Under the pieces are notes generated by a model. It saw only the letters and a list, made by a program, of their open reading frames with translations, ran no database searches and was not told the origin of the DNA. From NCBI GenBank assembly GCA_013298665.1, contig JAAFIK010000034.1, positions 1 through 49,956 on the forward strand: a stretch of DNA of 49,956 bases, given 5' to 3'. The DNA comes from Chitinophagales bacterium (GTDB taxonomy: Bacteria > Bacteroidota > Bacteroidia > Chitinophagales > Chitinophagaceae). A program made the position numbers and the translations under genes. Shown one piece after another: positions 18,507 to 28,495 of the stretch; the stretch's first letter is position 1; every line of letters starts with the position of its first letter.

Positions 18507-18534
18507 GTACTTGCGCCCGATTTGTAATTGGGGG

Positions 18535-18542
18535 CAAAATTA
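18535..18542 (-). promoter_or_regulatory. -7 box (TAATTTTG) of lepA
   Basis: On the minus strand TAATTTTG sits about 29 nt before the lepA ATG and matches the Bacteroidota TAnnTTTG consensus. Confidence 0.55.
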
Positions 18543-18614
18543 ACGGATTTTGGCTGAATGGGTGGTATTGTTTCGTACTTTTATATACGCACAGATCTCC
18601 TGTGCTTATCTGTT

Positions 18615-19703
18615 ATGCATATCAAAATCATTTCGTATCTATTCTTTACTACCACCTGCCTGGCCATGGCTTGCCAAAAATCTTCTTCCGGATCTGTGGC
18701 TCCGCCAGTCGTATTACCCGCAGCATTGATCAGGGGAGCAGACTTATCCTTTCTACCGCTGCTTGAATCGGTAAATACGCGTTTTTATGATGCGGACAGT
18801 TTACCCAAAGATCTTCTGACACAGTTTAAAGACAATGGCTGTAATACGGTGCGGTTGCGGCTCTGGCATAACCCGGCAGATGTACACAGTTCGCTGGCGG
18901 AAGTAATGGCGATGGCCGGCCGTGTACGCGCAAAAGGGATGAAAGTATGGCTTTGTCTGCATTATGCCGATACCTGGGCTGACCCCGGCAATCAGCCCAC
19001 ACCGGCAGCCTGGCAGGGGCTGGGTATCAACCTACTGTCGGACAGTATATACCAATACACCAAACGCGTGGTGACGCTTATCCGTCCGGATTATGTACAG
19101 GTGGGCAACGAGATCAATGGGGGGATGCTCTGGGAAACCGGGCGTATTGCCAACCAGGCCAGTTTTATCACCCTGCTTAAAGCCGGTATCCGGGGTTGCC
19201 GGGAAGGTCAGCCCACTGCCAGGATTATGCTGCATTATGCCGGTACCGCGGGGGCAGACTGGTTTTTTAATCTCATGAAACAGACCGGTACAGATTATGA
19301 TATGGTGGCACTCTCCTACTATCCCATCTGGCATGGTAAAAGTCTTGATGCTGTGGAAACAGCCATGCAGGTACTGCACACACAAACGGGCAAACCGGTA
19401 TGTATTGCAGAAACGGCTTATCCGTTTACCCTTGGCTGGAAGGATTATACCCACAATGTGCTGGGGCTGCCCGAGCAGTGTATTCCCGGGTTTCCGGCAA
19501 GCCCGCAGGGACAACTTAACTTTATGCAGGCGCTCACGACGCGTATCCGCCGGGTACCGGGTGGCGCAGGGTTCTGCTACTGGGGCGGGGAATATGTGGC
19601 GTTCCGCAGCGATACGTCCACCAATGGCTCATCCTGGGAAAACATGGCGCTTTTCAACTTTTCAAACAAAGCCCTGCCGGCTATGACCATTTTTAAGCCA
19701 TAA
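18615..19703 (+). CDS. GH53 arabinogalactan endo-beta-1,4-galactanase, lipoprotein
   Basis: 362 aa from ATG 18615; an upstream ATG at 18558 would bury the signal peptide. The N-terminus MHIKIISYLFFTTTCLAMAC ends in a lipobox (Cys20). The GH53 order is clear: RGADLSFLPLLES, NTVRLRLWHNPAD, then the acid/base Glu in YVQVGNEINGGMLW, and the nucleophile Glu in VCIAETAYPF. It hydrolyses beta-1,4-galactan side chains of plant pectin at the cell surface. No SusC/SusD genes are adjacent, so it is a stand-alone glycoside hydrolase, divergent from lepA. Confidence 0.92.
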   Translation: MHIKIISYLFFTTTCLAMACQKSSSGSVAPPVVLPAALIRGADLSFLPLLESVNTRFYDADSLPKDLLTQFKDNGCNTVRLRLWHNPADVHSSLAEVMAMAGRVRAKGMKVWLCLHYADTWADPGNQPTPAAWQGLGINLLSDSIYQYTKRVVTLIRPDYVQVGNEINGGMLWETGRIANQASFITLLKAGIRGCREGQPTARIMLHYAGTAGADWFFNLMKQTGTDYDMVALSYYPIWHGKSLDAVETAMQVLHTQTGKPVCIAETAYPFTLGWKDYTHNVLGLPEQCIPGFPASPQGQLNFMQALTTRIRRVPGGAGFCYWGGEYVAFRSDTSTNGSSWENMALFNFSNKALPAMTIFKP

Positions 19704-19773
19704 TCCGGCCTGACAAAATTACCTCCGCACACCCTGTGGATATGTCATAACTGCATGAATGGCGAATTGGGCT

Positions 19774-19781
19774 TAAATTTG
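19774..19781 (+). promoter_or_regulatory. -7 box (TAAATTTG) of trxA
   Basis: TAAATTTGC lies about 52 nt before the thioredoxin ATG and fits TAnnTTTG. Confidence 0.5.
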
Positions 19782-19832
19782 CAATCCGTTACAAACAGAT
19801 TTATCGTATATCAAACAATTAATTTAATCATT

Positions 19833-20153
19833 ATGGCACAAGAATTCACAGATGGCAATTTCGGCACTGATGTGCTGGCTTCAGATAAACTTACAGTAGT
19901 CGATTTCTGGGCAGAATGGTGTGGCCCCTGCCGCGCAATCGGGCCCGTTATTGAAGAACTGGCAAAGGAGTACGATGGTAAGGTAAACATCGGTAAGGTA
20001 AATGTGGACCACAATCCCGAGATTTCCATGAACTATGGCATCACCAGTATTCCTGCAATCCTCTTTATCAAAAATGGCGAAGTGGTTGATAAGCTGGTGG
20101 GTGCACAACCCAAATCGAACTTTGTAAAAAAGATTGAAGCGCATATGGCCTGA
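19833..20153 (+). CDS. trxA: Thioredoxin
   Basis: 106 aa from ATG 19833, which gives the standard thioredoxin N-terminus; an ATG at 19755 adds a meaningless extension. The active site [15 protein letters not shown] has the canonical WCGPC, and the cis-proline loop is [12 protein letters not shown]. Cytosolic disulfide reductase. It is monocistronic, between its own promoter box and a strong terminator. Confidence 0.97.
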   Translation: MAQEFTDGNFGTDVLASDKLTVVDFWAEWCGPCRAIGPVIEELAKEYDGKVNIGKVNVDHNPEISMNYGITSIPAILFIKNGEVVDKLVGAQPKSNFVKKIEAHMA

Positions 20154-20197
20154 GGGCATAGTGCTGTATCCATACAGAACCATGTATGGTATTTAAT

Positions 20198-20227
20198 AAA
20201 AAAGCGTTCCGAACAGAACGCTTTTTT
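20198..20227. terminator. Bidirectional intrinsic terminator
   Basis: AAAAAAGCGTTC (20198-20209) pairs with GAACGCTTTTTT (20216-20227) around a 6-nt loop. The A-run and T-run make it work for trxA (plus) and for the beta-helix gene (minus). Confidence 0.9.
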
Positions 20228-20296
20228 ATTGGGGTATGGCAAACTGTTCCGGATGAATGTTTCTGCGCAGAAAGGATAGCGCCCGGCAACCTGGTA

Positions 20297-22222
20297 TTAT
20301 TTAGCAGCCCAGCCTGTGGTACCCGTACCTGTTTCCTTAATATACAGTGTACTGCCCGCACCGCCATTGAGGCGCAGGTACATAGAGCCCGGCGGTGCTT
20401 CCACTACACCTTGCGGGCTATCGTTGCCTGATAAGATGCGGGCAGTAATATTACCCTTGCCCACATACATTTTTTCGGCAGCGAGCGATTTGCTTGTGGT
20501 GGCATATACAGCGTAAGTAGGTTGTTCGGAATAAATACCCGGAATATCGAGTTTATAATCGCCCCCATAAATATTTTGTCCGGATGCATCCACATACATG
20601 GCCTGGTAGAGCCAATTGAACCGTTCTTCAACATTCCGGCCGAGTATGAGGTAACGGCCGGACACACCAATACTATTCCTGATGAGTGCGGCTTTCTTCA
20701 GCCGGGGATCGGGATCGGTATTGGGATCCACCCCAATAGAATAAATGCGGTTATTGGTAAGGGTAATGCGGGAGGCATAACCGTCATCAAAGATGAAGTA
20801 GGGATTATCGTACGTCAGTTTGGCCTGGAACAGGCAATTCTCGAAAGTGATCTCTCCCCCACTCAGTAAGCGGATACTTTTTTCAGCCCCTTCGATATTG
20901 CACCCGGCAAGGTATACATTGGGATAGGCGATATAACCATTGTCTTCCACAGTACCGCCAAAACATCCCCAATAATTATTGGGTGTATCATTGCCATTAC
21001 AGCCGATCATCGTAGCCCCGGAAATGATGCGGTAGCTGGCATATCCGGCACCGCAATTGGCAGGATAGCAGCCCCGGAGTGTGGTGGTATTTCCTCCCTG
21101 CAGGTAGATGCCATGTCCGCCACAATGGTGTACCGATATAAAATCGTATGCACAATTGAATTGTTCCATGCATTTGACACCGTGCCCGGCAAAGCCTTCA
21201 ACTGTAATGTGCTCAATCTTGCAGAGGTAGGCAAGCGGTCCCGACTGGCTGTAGGGGCCTGACTGGTTGCCCGCAGCGGGGAAGTTGATCCCGCAACGGC
21301 TGTCATTAAACGGTTGCCCCAACGTATAATCACCCTGCAGGTGCAGAAACCCGATGTACATATTATCCTGATAAACATAATTCAGGTTGGCCGGAAAGTT
21401 GGGTGATTGCCGGGGAACGAGTGCTCCGCAACCGGTAAACCGGATTACTGTTTGCTCTCCGACTCCATACAATTTCCGCTTGCGGATCATTTTGATGGAT
21501 TGGTTGCACAGGTATGCACCCTCAGGAATAAAGACTTCAAGGTTATTTTCCATCGTGGCCTGTATGGCGCAGTAATCCAGCTCATTGGCAAGGGCGGTTA
21601 CCACATCGCTGCCATACCAGGCCTGTGCATCTGCCAATGTGGCAAAGTACCGGGAGAGTGGTTTGCTGGTAAACTGGCTGAGTGCCTGTGAATTGACATA
21701 CGTACCGCCAAAAGCAGGTGATAACACGCGGTTGGGGATGGCACCATAGTGCAGTACGTTAATATTATCCTGGTACTTGCGTACCCAGCGGCCGGTAGTA
21801 CTGAGGCGGCTCTTGAAGTACCGTCCGCCATCGGGGGTATTGGTGGCAGCAGCATCCCACACAAAAATACCACCCCCGGCATCTGCGGCCGACCAATAGC
21901 CTTTGGCCAGCACCAATTTATAAAGTGCAGGGTCGGTGTTGATCAGTTGCTGGCAGATGTTTTCCACCACCTGCAAAGCACAAACACAGGAAGTATCTTT
22001 TGTCAGTTCTACCCATTGGCCGTCTTTAAATTCTTCAAACAGTCCCGTTTTGAGGTTGATGCCTGTTTCGCCCGGGTCGGGGTCTGTGGGGCGATCTGAA
22101 TCGGATTTCCATTGCTGGATACCGCCGTTTTCGGCGTGCAGTACCCGTAAAAAACCGTTCAGGAGTGTGCCCCATTGGTTATCATCGGCACCAGGTACCG
22201 GAAGGCGTTGTGGAGTAGCCAT
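20297..22222 (-). CDS. Right-handed beta-helix (pectate lyase-like) protein, tail-spike-like
   Basis: 641 aa from ATG 22222 (MATPQRLPVPGADDNQW), 7 nt after the upstream gene; a longer frame to 22366 would overlap that gene. The N-terminal part has KGYWSAADAGGGIFVWD and GRYFKSRLSTTGRWVRKY, as in phage tail-spike and related particle-binding proteins. From about 250 the parallel beta-helix starts (FIPEGAYLCNQSIKMI, then repeated coils such as HHCGGHGIYLQGGNTTTLRG). No signal peptide is visible. It is likely a polysaccharide-binding or -cleaving surface protein; catalytic residues are not identifiable. Probably co-transcribed with the T9SS cargo gene upstream. Confidence 0.75.
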   Translation of the reverse strand: MATPQRLPVPGADDNQWGTLLNGFLRVLHAENGGIQQWKSDSDRPTDPDPGETGINLKTGLFEEFKDGQWVELTKDTSCVCALQVVENICQQLINTDPALYKLVLAKGYWSAADAGGGIFVWDAAATNTPDGGRYFKSRLSTTGRWVRKYQDNINVLHYGAIPNRVLSPAFGGTYVNSQALSQFTSKPLSRYFATLADAQAWYGSDVVTALANELDYCAIQATMENNLEVFIPEGAYLCNQSIKMIRKRKLYGVGEQTVIRFTGCGALVPRQSPNFPANLNYVYQDNMYIGFLHLQGDYTLGQPFNDSRCGINFPAAGNQSGPYSQSGPLAYLCKIEHITVEGFAGHGVKCMEQFNCAYDFISVHHCGGHGIYLQGGNTTTLRGCYPANCGAGYASYRIISGATMIGCNGNDTPNNYWGCFGGTVEDNGYIAYPNVYLAGCNIEGAEKSIRLLSGGEITFENCLFQAKLTYDNPYFIFDDGYASRITLTNNRIYSIGVDPNTDPDPRLKKAALIRNSIGVSGRYLILGRNVEERFNWLYQAMYVDASGQNIYGGDYKLDIPGIYSEQPTYAVYATTSKSLAAEKMYVGKGNITARILSGNDSPQGVVEAPPGSMYLRLNGGAGSTLYIKETGTGTTGWAAK

Positions 22223-22229
22223 AGCGATG

Positions 22230-22682
22230 TTAGTTTTGAATGTCCAGTAAAATGGTTTGTGTGTTTTTAGTAGTGCTGATCCGTACCTCGTAGAGTCCAT
22301 TGGCAAGCAAGGGCAACTGGATTTTGTGAAGCGGACTGGTAGCCTTAATCTGCCGGGCAAGCACACGGTCGCGCGTGTTGTTATACAACTCCACGGTTAC
22401 TGCCTGCGAAAGGTATTGCGGCGGTAGTTGCAGCATAAAATAATGTCCGGCAGGGTTGGGATATACTTTGGGTATTGCCGGTGGCGGTCCGGTCGTTTTT
22501 ACCGTAAGCGTATCGTCCCTTTTGGGTGGCAGTGTGATGGGTTTTGCCGTTTTACAAATATTGTTGTTATACACACTGGTGCCATAGCCACAGTTGCCAT
22601 AGCGTTGTGCGCTTGCCGGTGCAGCCACGATCCACAGCAACAGCAGCAGGGCATATTTAGCCCCCGTATGCACCTTTACCAT
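22230..22682 (-). CDS. Small secreted protein with type IX secretion sorting domain
   Basis: 150 aa. A signal peptide (YALLLLLWIVAAPASAQ) is followed by a short Cys-containing mature stretch (RYGNCGYGTSVYNNNICK), a Pro/Thr linker, and a C-terminal sorting domain of about 80 residues. The domain starts at KVYPNPAGHYFMLQ and ends in GLYEVRISTTKNTQTILL, the type A pattern. Almost all of the protein is sorting domain; the cargo is only about 35 residues. This is direct evidence for a Bacteroidota host with T9SS. The beta-helix gene follows after 7 nt. Confidence 0.85.
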   Translation of the reverse strand: MVKVHTGAKYALLLLLWIVAAPASAQRYGNCGYGTSVYNNNICKTAKPITLPPKRDDTLTVKTTGPPPAIPKVYPNPAGHYFMLQLPPQYLSQAVTVELYNNTRDRVLARQIKATSPLHKIQLPLLANGLYEVRISTTKNTQTILLDIQN

Positions 22683-23047
22683 AGCCGTAAGATTTTGGGT
22701 GAACCGATGAGTTGCCGGCGGCAGGCAGTTCCTTTCTGCCGGCAGCGAGTAGTGGCATTACACTTAAAAAAAGTGTAAACAATTGTCTCCGGTGCAGTTT
22801 TTTATCCGGGTCGACCGGGCGGATTGATGAAAGCAATTTGGTGAGCATGGCGTACATTTTGGTTAATGGATGTATGCCGGTGTTGGGCCATGGGTGTCAA
22901 TAATTATGGTATTATAAAGATACCCTCCAAAGTAATCTGTTGGTACAATTGTGCATTGATGCCACCTGTGAAATTAAACAGGATTGTAGTAGCCGCGAGG
23001 TATTGGTCCATTATTGCGCAGGGCATCGATGGATATACGATCAGCCA
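22683..23047. other. Intergenic region (365 bp)
   Basis: It is the upstream region of the T9SS cargo gene and lies past the end of the SpmAB-like gene. A 66-codon minus frame (22657-22857) starts here but overlaps the cargo gene start and has no family character. No promoter box clear enough to call. Confidence 0.4.
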
Positions 23048-24544
23048 TCAGGCGCTGCTGCCAAAAAAGAGGTAGCAGAGGATGATGGATGTGATGATGC
23101 CCACCAGGTCGGCCAGGAGCATAGTGCCGATGGCATAGCGCGTATTTTTGATGTTGATTGCCCCGAAATACACAGCAATAACATAAAAAGTAGTATCGCT
23201 GGAACCCTGCAGGATACAACTCAGCCGACCCGCGAAAGAATCCACGCCGGAGGATTTCATGGTATCGATCATCATGCCCCTCGCACCGCTTCCGCTCATG
23301 GGCTTGATGAGCGCTGTAGGCAGACCATCTACAAAACGCGTATCTGCTCCCAGCAGCGCAAAACCTTGCTTGAAGGCGTTGATGATGACATCGAAAGTAC
23401 CACTGGTGCGGAGCAGGCTGATCGCTACCAGCATACCTACAAGGTAGGGAATGATGCGGACCGCTGTGTCAAAGCCCCCCTTAGCGCCTTCAATAAAAGC
23501 ATCGAAAATATTGATCTTTTTATACAGCCCACCCAGTACAATCACCAGGAAGATGAGGAGGATGAGGCCATTGCTCAGTTTTTCGGAAAAGAGGTTGACC
23601 CCGAGGGTGGAAAGTGAATGGATAAAGACCACCAGTGACGCGATAACCGCTGAAACGCCCAGCACCCAGAACAGGATAACCGGTTGCAGCAGGTTGATGC
23701 GCTGGCGTATAGCCACCATAATGAGTGCGGCGATGGTGGCACAGAAAGTGGCGATCATGCAGGGTATAAATATATCCGTTGGCGTGGCGGCACGAAGCGC
23801 AGCCCTTGCCGCGATAATGGCCACGGGTATCAGGGTAAGTCCGGATGCGTGGAGACAAAGAAACATAACCTGTGCATCGGAAGCCCGCTCCTTATCGGGG
23901 TTGAGTGTTTGCAGGCTTTCCATAGCCTTGATACCAAAGGGGGTGGCAGCATTATCGAGTCCGAGCAGGTTGGCTGCAAAATTCATGATCATATGTCCGT
24001 TGGCCGGATGATTGCGGGGTACGCCCGGGAAAAGGCGGGAGAAGAAAGGGCCGGTGATACGGGAGAGCAGGTTGATACCGCCCGCTTTTTCGGCGATGCT
24101 CATAAAGCCCATAAAAAGCGCCATGATACCAATGAGGCCAATGCAGATATCCACCGCACTTTTGCAGGTGGCAATTACGCCATCCACCGGTTTGTGCAGA
24201 CGCTTGAGGATATAGCCATAGTCCACCACCCGCAGCAGGTTATTTTTGGTGAGCAGACGCTGTACCGTATCTGCCTGTACATCTTCGGCGATGATGAATT
24301 TGCAATCTTCGGGTTTGTCTTTGCGCCGGAAGCCAAAATTCTCTACTTTTTTTTCAAAGGCTTTGAGTGAGTCGCCCGTGAAGCGCTTGGGATTGCCCAC
24401 GGCAATGTAATTGAACTCATCTTTTGATGTACCCGTAAACATACGGCTGAAAATTTCGTCCTGCCCCGGGAAGAAACAGAACTTTGCCCCTGCTACGATG
24501 CAGGCAATGATGATAAAGGCCGCCCATATCCTGCTTAACGCCAT
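23048..24544 (-). CDS. Nucleoside-recognition (Gate) domain membrane protein, SpmA-SpmB-type fusion
   Basis: 498 aa with about 10 membrane segments. Two Gate domains are visible: the first near 130-330 (NFAANLLGLDNAATPFGIKA is the SpmA signature) and the second near 340-490 (KPMSGSGARGMMIDTMKSSG and ILQGSSDTTFYVIAVYFGA, the SpmB signature). A loop domain at about 30-125 after the first helix has no match I know. In Bacillus SpmA and SpmB are separate proteins linked to spore core dehydration. Fused homologues occur in Bacteroidota without sporulation, where the transported solute is unknown. Confidence 0.85.
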   Translation of the reverse strand: MALSRIWAAFIIIACIVAGAKFCFFPGQDEIFSRMFTGTSKDEFNYIAVGNPKRFTGDSLKAFEKKVENFGFRRKDKPEDCKFIIAEDVQADTVQRLLTKNNLLRVVDYGYILKRLHKPVDGVIATCKSAVDICIGLIGIMALFMGFMSIAEKAGGINLLSRITGPFFSRLFPGVPRNHPANGHMIMNFAANLLGLDNAATPFGIKAMESLQTLNPDKERASDAQVMFLCLHASGLTLIPVAIIAARAALRAATPTDIFIPCMIATFCATIAALIMVAIRQRINLLQPVILFWVLGVSAVIASLVVFIHSLSTLGVNLFSEKLSNGLILLIFLVIVLGGLYKKINIFDAFIEGAKGGFDTAVRIIPYLVGMLVAISLLRTSGTFDVIINAFKQGFALLGADTRFVDGLPTALIKPMSGSGARGMMIDTMKSSGVDSFAGRLSCILQGSSDTTFYVIAVYFGAINIKNTRYAIGTMLLADLVGIITSIILCYLFFGSSA

Positions 24545-25018
24545 ACCTATTCGTTTTAGCGATGAAGATAAGGAAATGTTGGCGGAGCAACACCCCTGGT
24601 GCTGTCTTCACAAAACAGAAAAAGAATCTTTTTTTGAGAAAGCCTGTCCTGCTCCCGGGAAAAGCATTTGCATTTAACCAAATGCAGACACGCAGCGACC
24701 TTATATATTACGCCCGGGTGTTCTATCTTAATACTATATATATTATCTGAACCAATTGTTTATAAATAGTTTAGCGCCGCCGTTCAGCCCGGGAAAAGAT
24801 AAAGAAAAAAGCCGGCCGGCACCCAAATATACCCCGATTGCTACGGAGGATGCTACAGACCCGGGTAACCGGTATCAACCACTATTTTCGCTGTTTACAT
24901 TGCCTTAATAAATCCAAAGCAGCGTTCCTGCCCCTCAGTTTGCCCATAGAATGTTAAAAAAACTATAAACTTATTCAGTGATTATTTGCTTTCTTTGCAC
25001 CGTAAATTACAACTACAT
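24545..25018. other. Divergent intergenic region (474 bp) before the TonB-dependent receptor
   Basis: It should hold promoters for the SpmAB-like gene (minus) and the receptor gene (plus). TTTCTTTGC at 24991-24999, 20 nt before the receptor ATG, resembles a degenerate -7 box. No gene recognised. Confidence 0.45.
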
Positions 25019-28000
25019 ATGCTTTTAAAGAAAATTTTACCCATTCTTGTTGCCCTGTTTGCCCTTCCCTTCCTGCTGAAGGCACAGGTAACCACCGGCA
25101 GCATTACCGGTACCATTACTGACGCCAATAATATTGGTTTGGAAGGTGCCACGATTAAGGTAACCAATATACCCACCGGTACGGTTTACCTCACCAAATC
25201 CCGTAAAGGGGGCAAATACGATGTGTCGAATCTCGCCTCCGGGGGACCATACCGGGTAGAAGTTACCTTTATCGGTAAAACGATCGACCCCAAAAGTGAC
25301 ATCTTCATCCAACTGGGCGGTCAGGAAAGGGTAGATTTTTCTTCAACAGATGCCAGCACACAGTTGCAAAACATTACGGTTTCTGCTAACAGGGGTTCAC
25401 GTACTGTTAAAAATGGCGCAGGGAGTAACTTTAACCAGCGTATCATCAATACCATCCCCAACATCAGCCGGAGCCTGACCAATATCACCAACCTTACACC
25501 ACAGGGTGGTGGCGGCAACAGCTTTGCCGGTCGCGATGGCCGTTACAACAACATCACGATTGATGGTGCCAACTTCAACAATAACTTTGGCCTCTCCAAT
25601 GCCCCACTGCCCGGTGGTGCATTGCAGCCTGTTTCTTTAGATGCCATCGATGAGATATCTGTGGCTATTTCTCCTTACGACAGCAAGCTGGGCAACTTTA
25701 CGGGTGCCAATATCGCCGCTGTTACACGTAAGGGTACCAATGAATTTCATGGAAGTGTATATGCTTTCACGCGCGACCAGGGGCTCGTAGGCCGCAAGAC
25801 CAATGGCATTTCCGTACCAACGGTAGAGCAGTCTAAAAGCCGTCTCTATGGTGGCCGCATTGGTGGTCCCATCATTAAAAACAAATTATTCTTCTTCCTG
25901 AATGGTGAATATGAAGACAGGGAAGCACCCGGTATCGTGTTCAAAGCAGCACGTCCCGGTGTAGCACCCGATGCCAACACTTCACGTGTACTGGCCAGTG
26001 ATCTTGACAACCTGAGCAATGTACTCAAAACGACTTACGGTTATACCACCGGCCCATACGAAAACCTGGGTAATTTTGTGACCAAGGGTTACCGTATCCT
26101 CGGCCGGTTGGACTGGAACATCGTACAGGGGCATACCCTCACCCTCCGCTACAATTATAGTCAGGGCGATGATGACCAGCTCCTCAATGGTACCAGCGCA
26201 CCCAATCCCCGCAGTTCAAGCAACCGCTGGAGCCGCAACAGTATGAGTTACGAAAACAGTAATTACCGTAATACCACCAAGGTGGCTTCTTATACAGCAG
26301 AGTTGAAAAGCAATTTCAGCAACAACCTGAACAACCAGTTGCTCGTAACGTATACCAGCAAGATCGATCCCGAAAGGAGCAGCAAAAGTGCTTTGTTCCC
26401 CTTTGTGGATATCCAGGATGGTGCAGCCAGTAACCGCGACAACTACATCAGTTTTGGTTACGAGCTTTTCAGCCGCAACAACAAAGTGGATGAAAAGAAC
26501 TTTACGATCAACGATAATATTACCTACAACCTTGGCAAGCATTCGCTCAGTGCCGGTTTTGAATACCAGCAGATTAAAGTGGCGAACAGCTTCCAGCGTT
26601 ACGCAACCAGCTACTACCGCTTCAGCAGCCTGGCCGATTTCTTAGCCAACAATGCACCCAATGCCGTAGGGTATACTTATCCTTATGCCGGTAAAAACGC
26701 CGTGGCTGATCTTGATTTCGGTCAGTTGGGTTTCTACCTGCAGGATGAGATCCGCACCAGTGATCGCTTTAAACTGACGCTCGGTCTGCGTGTGGATAAA
26801 CCGCTCTTCCTCAATGACCTGTCTGCCAATCCCGCCATTTCTGCACTCACCTTTGCCGACCTTCAGGGCAATCCGCAAAAACTTGACGTGAGTAAATGGC
26901 CTAAAAGCCGTTTCCTCTTCAACCCGCGCATCGGGTTTAACTGGGATGTAAACGGCAACCGCGATCTCGTGATCCGTGGTGGTCTGGGTCTTTTCAGTGG
27001 CCGTTTCCCCTTTGTATGGTTTACCAATATGCCTACCAACAGTGGTGTGATCCAGAATACGGTTGAACTGACCGGCGCACAGGTTCCTGCTGCATTGCGT
27101 TTTGGCAGTTATTACAACAACCCCACAAAACTGCAGACGGATTTCCCCAATCTGTTCCCATCAGCACCGGGTACAGTATCACCCGGCTCTATTGCAACTG
27201 TTGATCCCAATTTCAAAATGCCACAGGTGTTCCGTACCAGTATTGCCGTAGATAAAAAACTGAGCAACGACCTGATCCTGACAGTAGAAGCGATTGCTAC
27301 AAAAGATGTAAACGCGCTGTTTCAATACAATGCCAACCAGGCACCATTTACCGGCAAACTTTCAGCCAATGGCAATGCCATCGACAACCGTCCGACAATG
27401 GTATTTGCGCAACGCAGGCTTAACGCCGGTATCTCTGAAGCGATCGTACTTACCAATACCAAAAAAGGTGGTGGCTTTGTATTCACGACACAACTCGCCA
27501 AGCGTTTCAGCAAAAACTGGGATGCGACTATCGCTTATACCTACACACATGCTATGGACATTACGGGTAACCCCGGTGCCCAGGCAGCGAGCGTATGGAG
27601 CAACGTAACCAGCGTAACCGGACAGAACAGCCTCCCGCTCTCTGTTTCAGAATTTGCTACCCCACACCGTTTTGTTGGGTATATTACCTGGAGGAAAGAA
27701 TACCTGAAGCACCTGGGTACTACTATTTCATTAGTGTACACAGGCTTTAACCAGGGCCGCTACCAATACCGTTATTCCAACGATATCAATGGCGATGGCA
27801 ACAGCTCCGACCTGCTGTATATTCCTAACAATCCTTCCGAAATTACTTTTGTAACGAACAGCGGAACCTTTAACGGTACGCCTTTCTCCTATACTGCACA
27901 GCAACAAAGTGATGCTTTCTTTGCCTTTGTTGCACAGGATAAATACCTGAGCAAACGTAAGGGCCAGTATATGGAAAGAAATGGTGCACTCCTGCCCTTC

Positions 28001-28306
28001 CAGCATAACCTGGACATCAGGGTATTGCAGGACATTTTTACCAATGTAGGCAAATCCCGCCAAACCCTCCAGTTGAGCCTTGAGGTTGAAAACTTTGGTA
28101 ACCTGCTCAACAACAACTGGGGCGTTGGTCGTCGCCAGGTGTACAGCAATGGTGGTATCCTTGCGTATGCGGGTCAGAATGCCGCGGGTAATCCTACTTA
28201 CCGTATGAATGTGATCAACGGTCAATTGCCCGTACGTTCATTCGAAAGCATCAACAGTATTACACAAACATGGCGTGCCAACCTTGGTATTCGTTACAGT
28301 TTCTAA
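25019..28306 (+). CDS. Oar-like TonB-dependent outer-membrane receptor
   Basis: 1095 aa from ATG 25019, which exposes the signal peptide (MLLKKILPILVALFALPFLL, KAQ); TTG 24986 is unlikely. Residues about 25-105 are a carboxypeptidase-regulatory-like beta sandwich (TGSITGTITDANNIGLEGAT). The plug follows (NFNQRIINTIPNISRSLTNI, ITIDGANFNNNFGLSNAP). The rest is a 22-strand-type barrel ending in WRANLGIRYSF with the terminal Phe typical of outer-membrane barrels. This is the OmpA-related/Oar class without an adjacent SusD gene. The ligand is unknown; peptide or protein is plausible. Followed by a perfect 16-bp terminator. Confidence 0.92.
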   Translation: MLLKKILPILVALFALPFLLKAQVTTGSITGTITDANNIGLEGATIKVTNIPTGTVYLTKSRKGGKYDVSNLASGGPYRVEVTFIGKTIDPKSDIFIQLGGQERVDFSSTDASTQLQNITVSANRGSRTVKNGAGSNFNQRIINTIPNISRSLTNITNLTPQGGGGNSFAGRDGRYNNITIDGANFNNNFGLSNAPLPGGALQPVSLDAIDEISVAISPYDSKLGNFTGANIAAVTRKGTNEFHGSVYAFTRDQGLVGRKTNGISVPTVEQSKSRLYGGRIGGPIIKNKLFFFLNGEYEDREAPGIVFKAARPGVAPDANTSRVLASDLDNLSNVLKTTYGYTTGPYENLGNFVTKGYRILGRLDWNIVQGHTLTLRYNYSQGDDDQLLNGTSAPNPRSSSNRWSRNSMSYENSNYRNTTKVASYTAELKSNFSNNLNNQLLVTYTSKIDPERSSKSALFPFVDIQDGAASNRDNYISFGYELFSRNNKVDEKNFTINDNITYNLGKHSLSAGFEYQQIKVANSFQRYATSYYRFSSLADFLANNAPNAVGYTYPYAGKNAVADLDFGQLGFYLQDEIRTSDRFKLTLGLRVDKPLFLNDLSANPAISALTFADLQGNPQKLDVSKWPKSRFLFNPRIGFNWDVNGNRDLVIRGGLGLFSGRFPFVWFTNMPTNSGVIQNTVELTGAQVPAALRFGSYYNNPTKLQTDFPNLFPSAPGTVSPGSIATVDPNFKMPQVFRTSIAVDKKLSNDLILTVEAIATKDVNALFQYNANQAPFTGKLSANGNAIDNRPTMVFAQRRLNAGISEAIVLTNTKKGGGFVFTTQLAKRFSKNWDATIAYTYTHAMDITGNPGAQAASVWSNVTSVTGQNSLPLSVSEFATPHRFVGYITWRKEYLKHLGTTISLVYTGFNQGRYQYRYSNDINGDGNSSDLLYIPNNPSEITFVTNSGTFNGTPFSYTAQQQSDAFFAFVAQDKYLSKRKGQYMERNGALLPFQHNLDIRVLQDIFTNVGKSRQTLQLSLEVENFGNLLNNNWGVGRRQVYSNGGILAYAGQNAAGNPTYRMNVINGQLPVRSFESINSITQTWRANLGIRYSF

Positions 28307-28321
28307 AACATAATTGATGAT

Positions 28322-28358
28322 CTGCAAAAAGCCTCCCCTATCGGGAGGCTTTTTGCAG
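28322..28358 (+). terminator. Intrinsic terminator after the TonB-dependent receptor
   Basis: CTGCAAAAAGCCTCCC (28322-28337) pairs perfectly with 28343-28358 across a 5-nt loop, and the descending arm includes a T5 run. It lies 16 nt after the stop. Confidence 0.92.
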
Positions 28359-28468
28359 TAATGAAGAGGATGTTTTATTCCTGCGGAGCATTGATATTGC
28401 CTGGTTACTCAATTCCGGTATAATGCCAAACCCTCCTCAAAAAGTTAGGATATTACCCGGTAACCCAT

Positions 28469-28476
28469 TACCTTTG
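28469..28476 (+). promoter_or_regulatory. -7 box (TACCTTTG) of ahcY
   Basis: TACCTTTGC lies 20 nt before the ahcY ATG and matches TAnnTTTG. Confidence 0.6.
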
Positions 28477-28495
28477 CGCAAAATTTTAAGCAGAT

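Noticed and set aside
22657..22857. 66-codon minus-strand frame with a hydrophobic segment
   Set aside because: It overlaps the start of the T9SS cargo gene, whose signal peptide is convincing, and shows no recognisable feature beyond one hydrophobic stretch.
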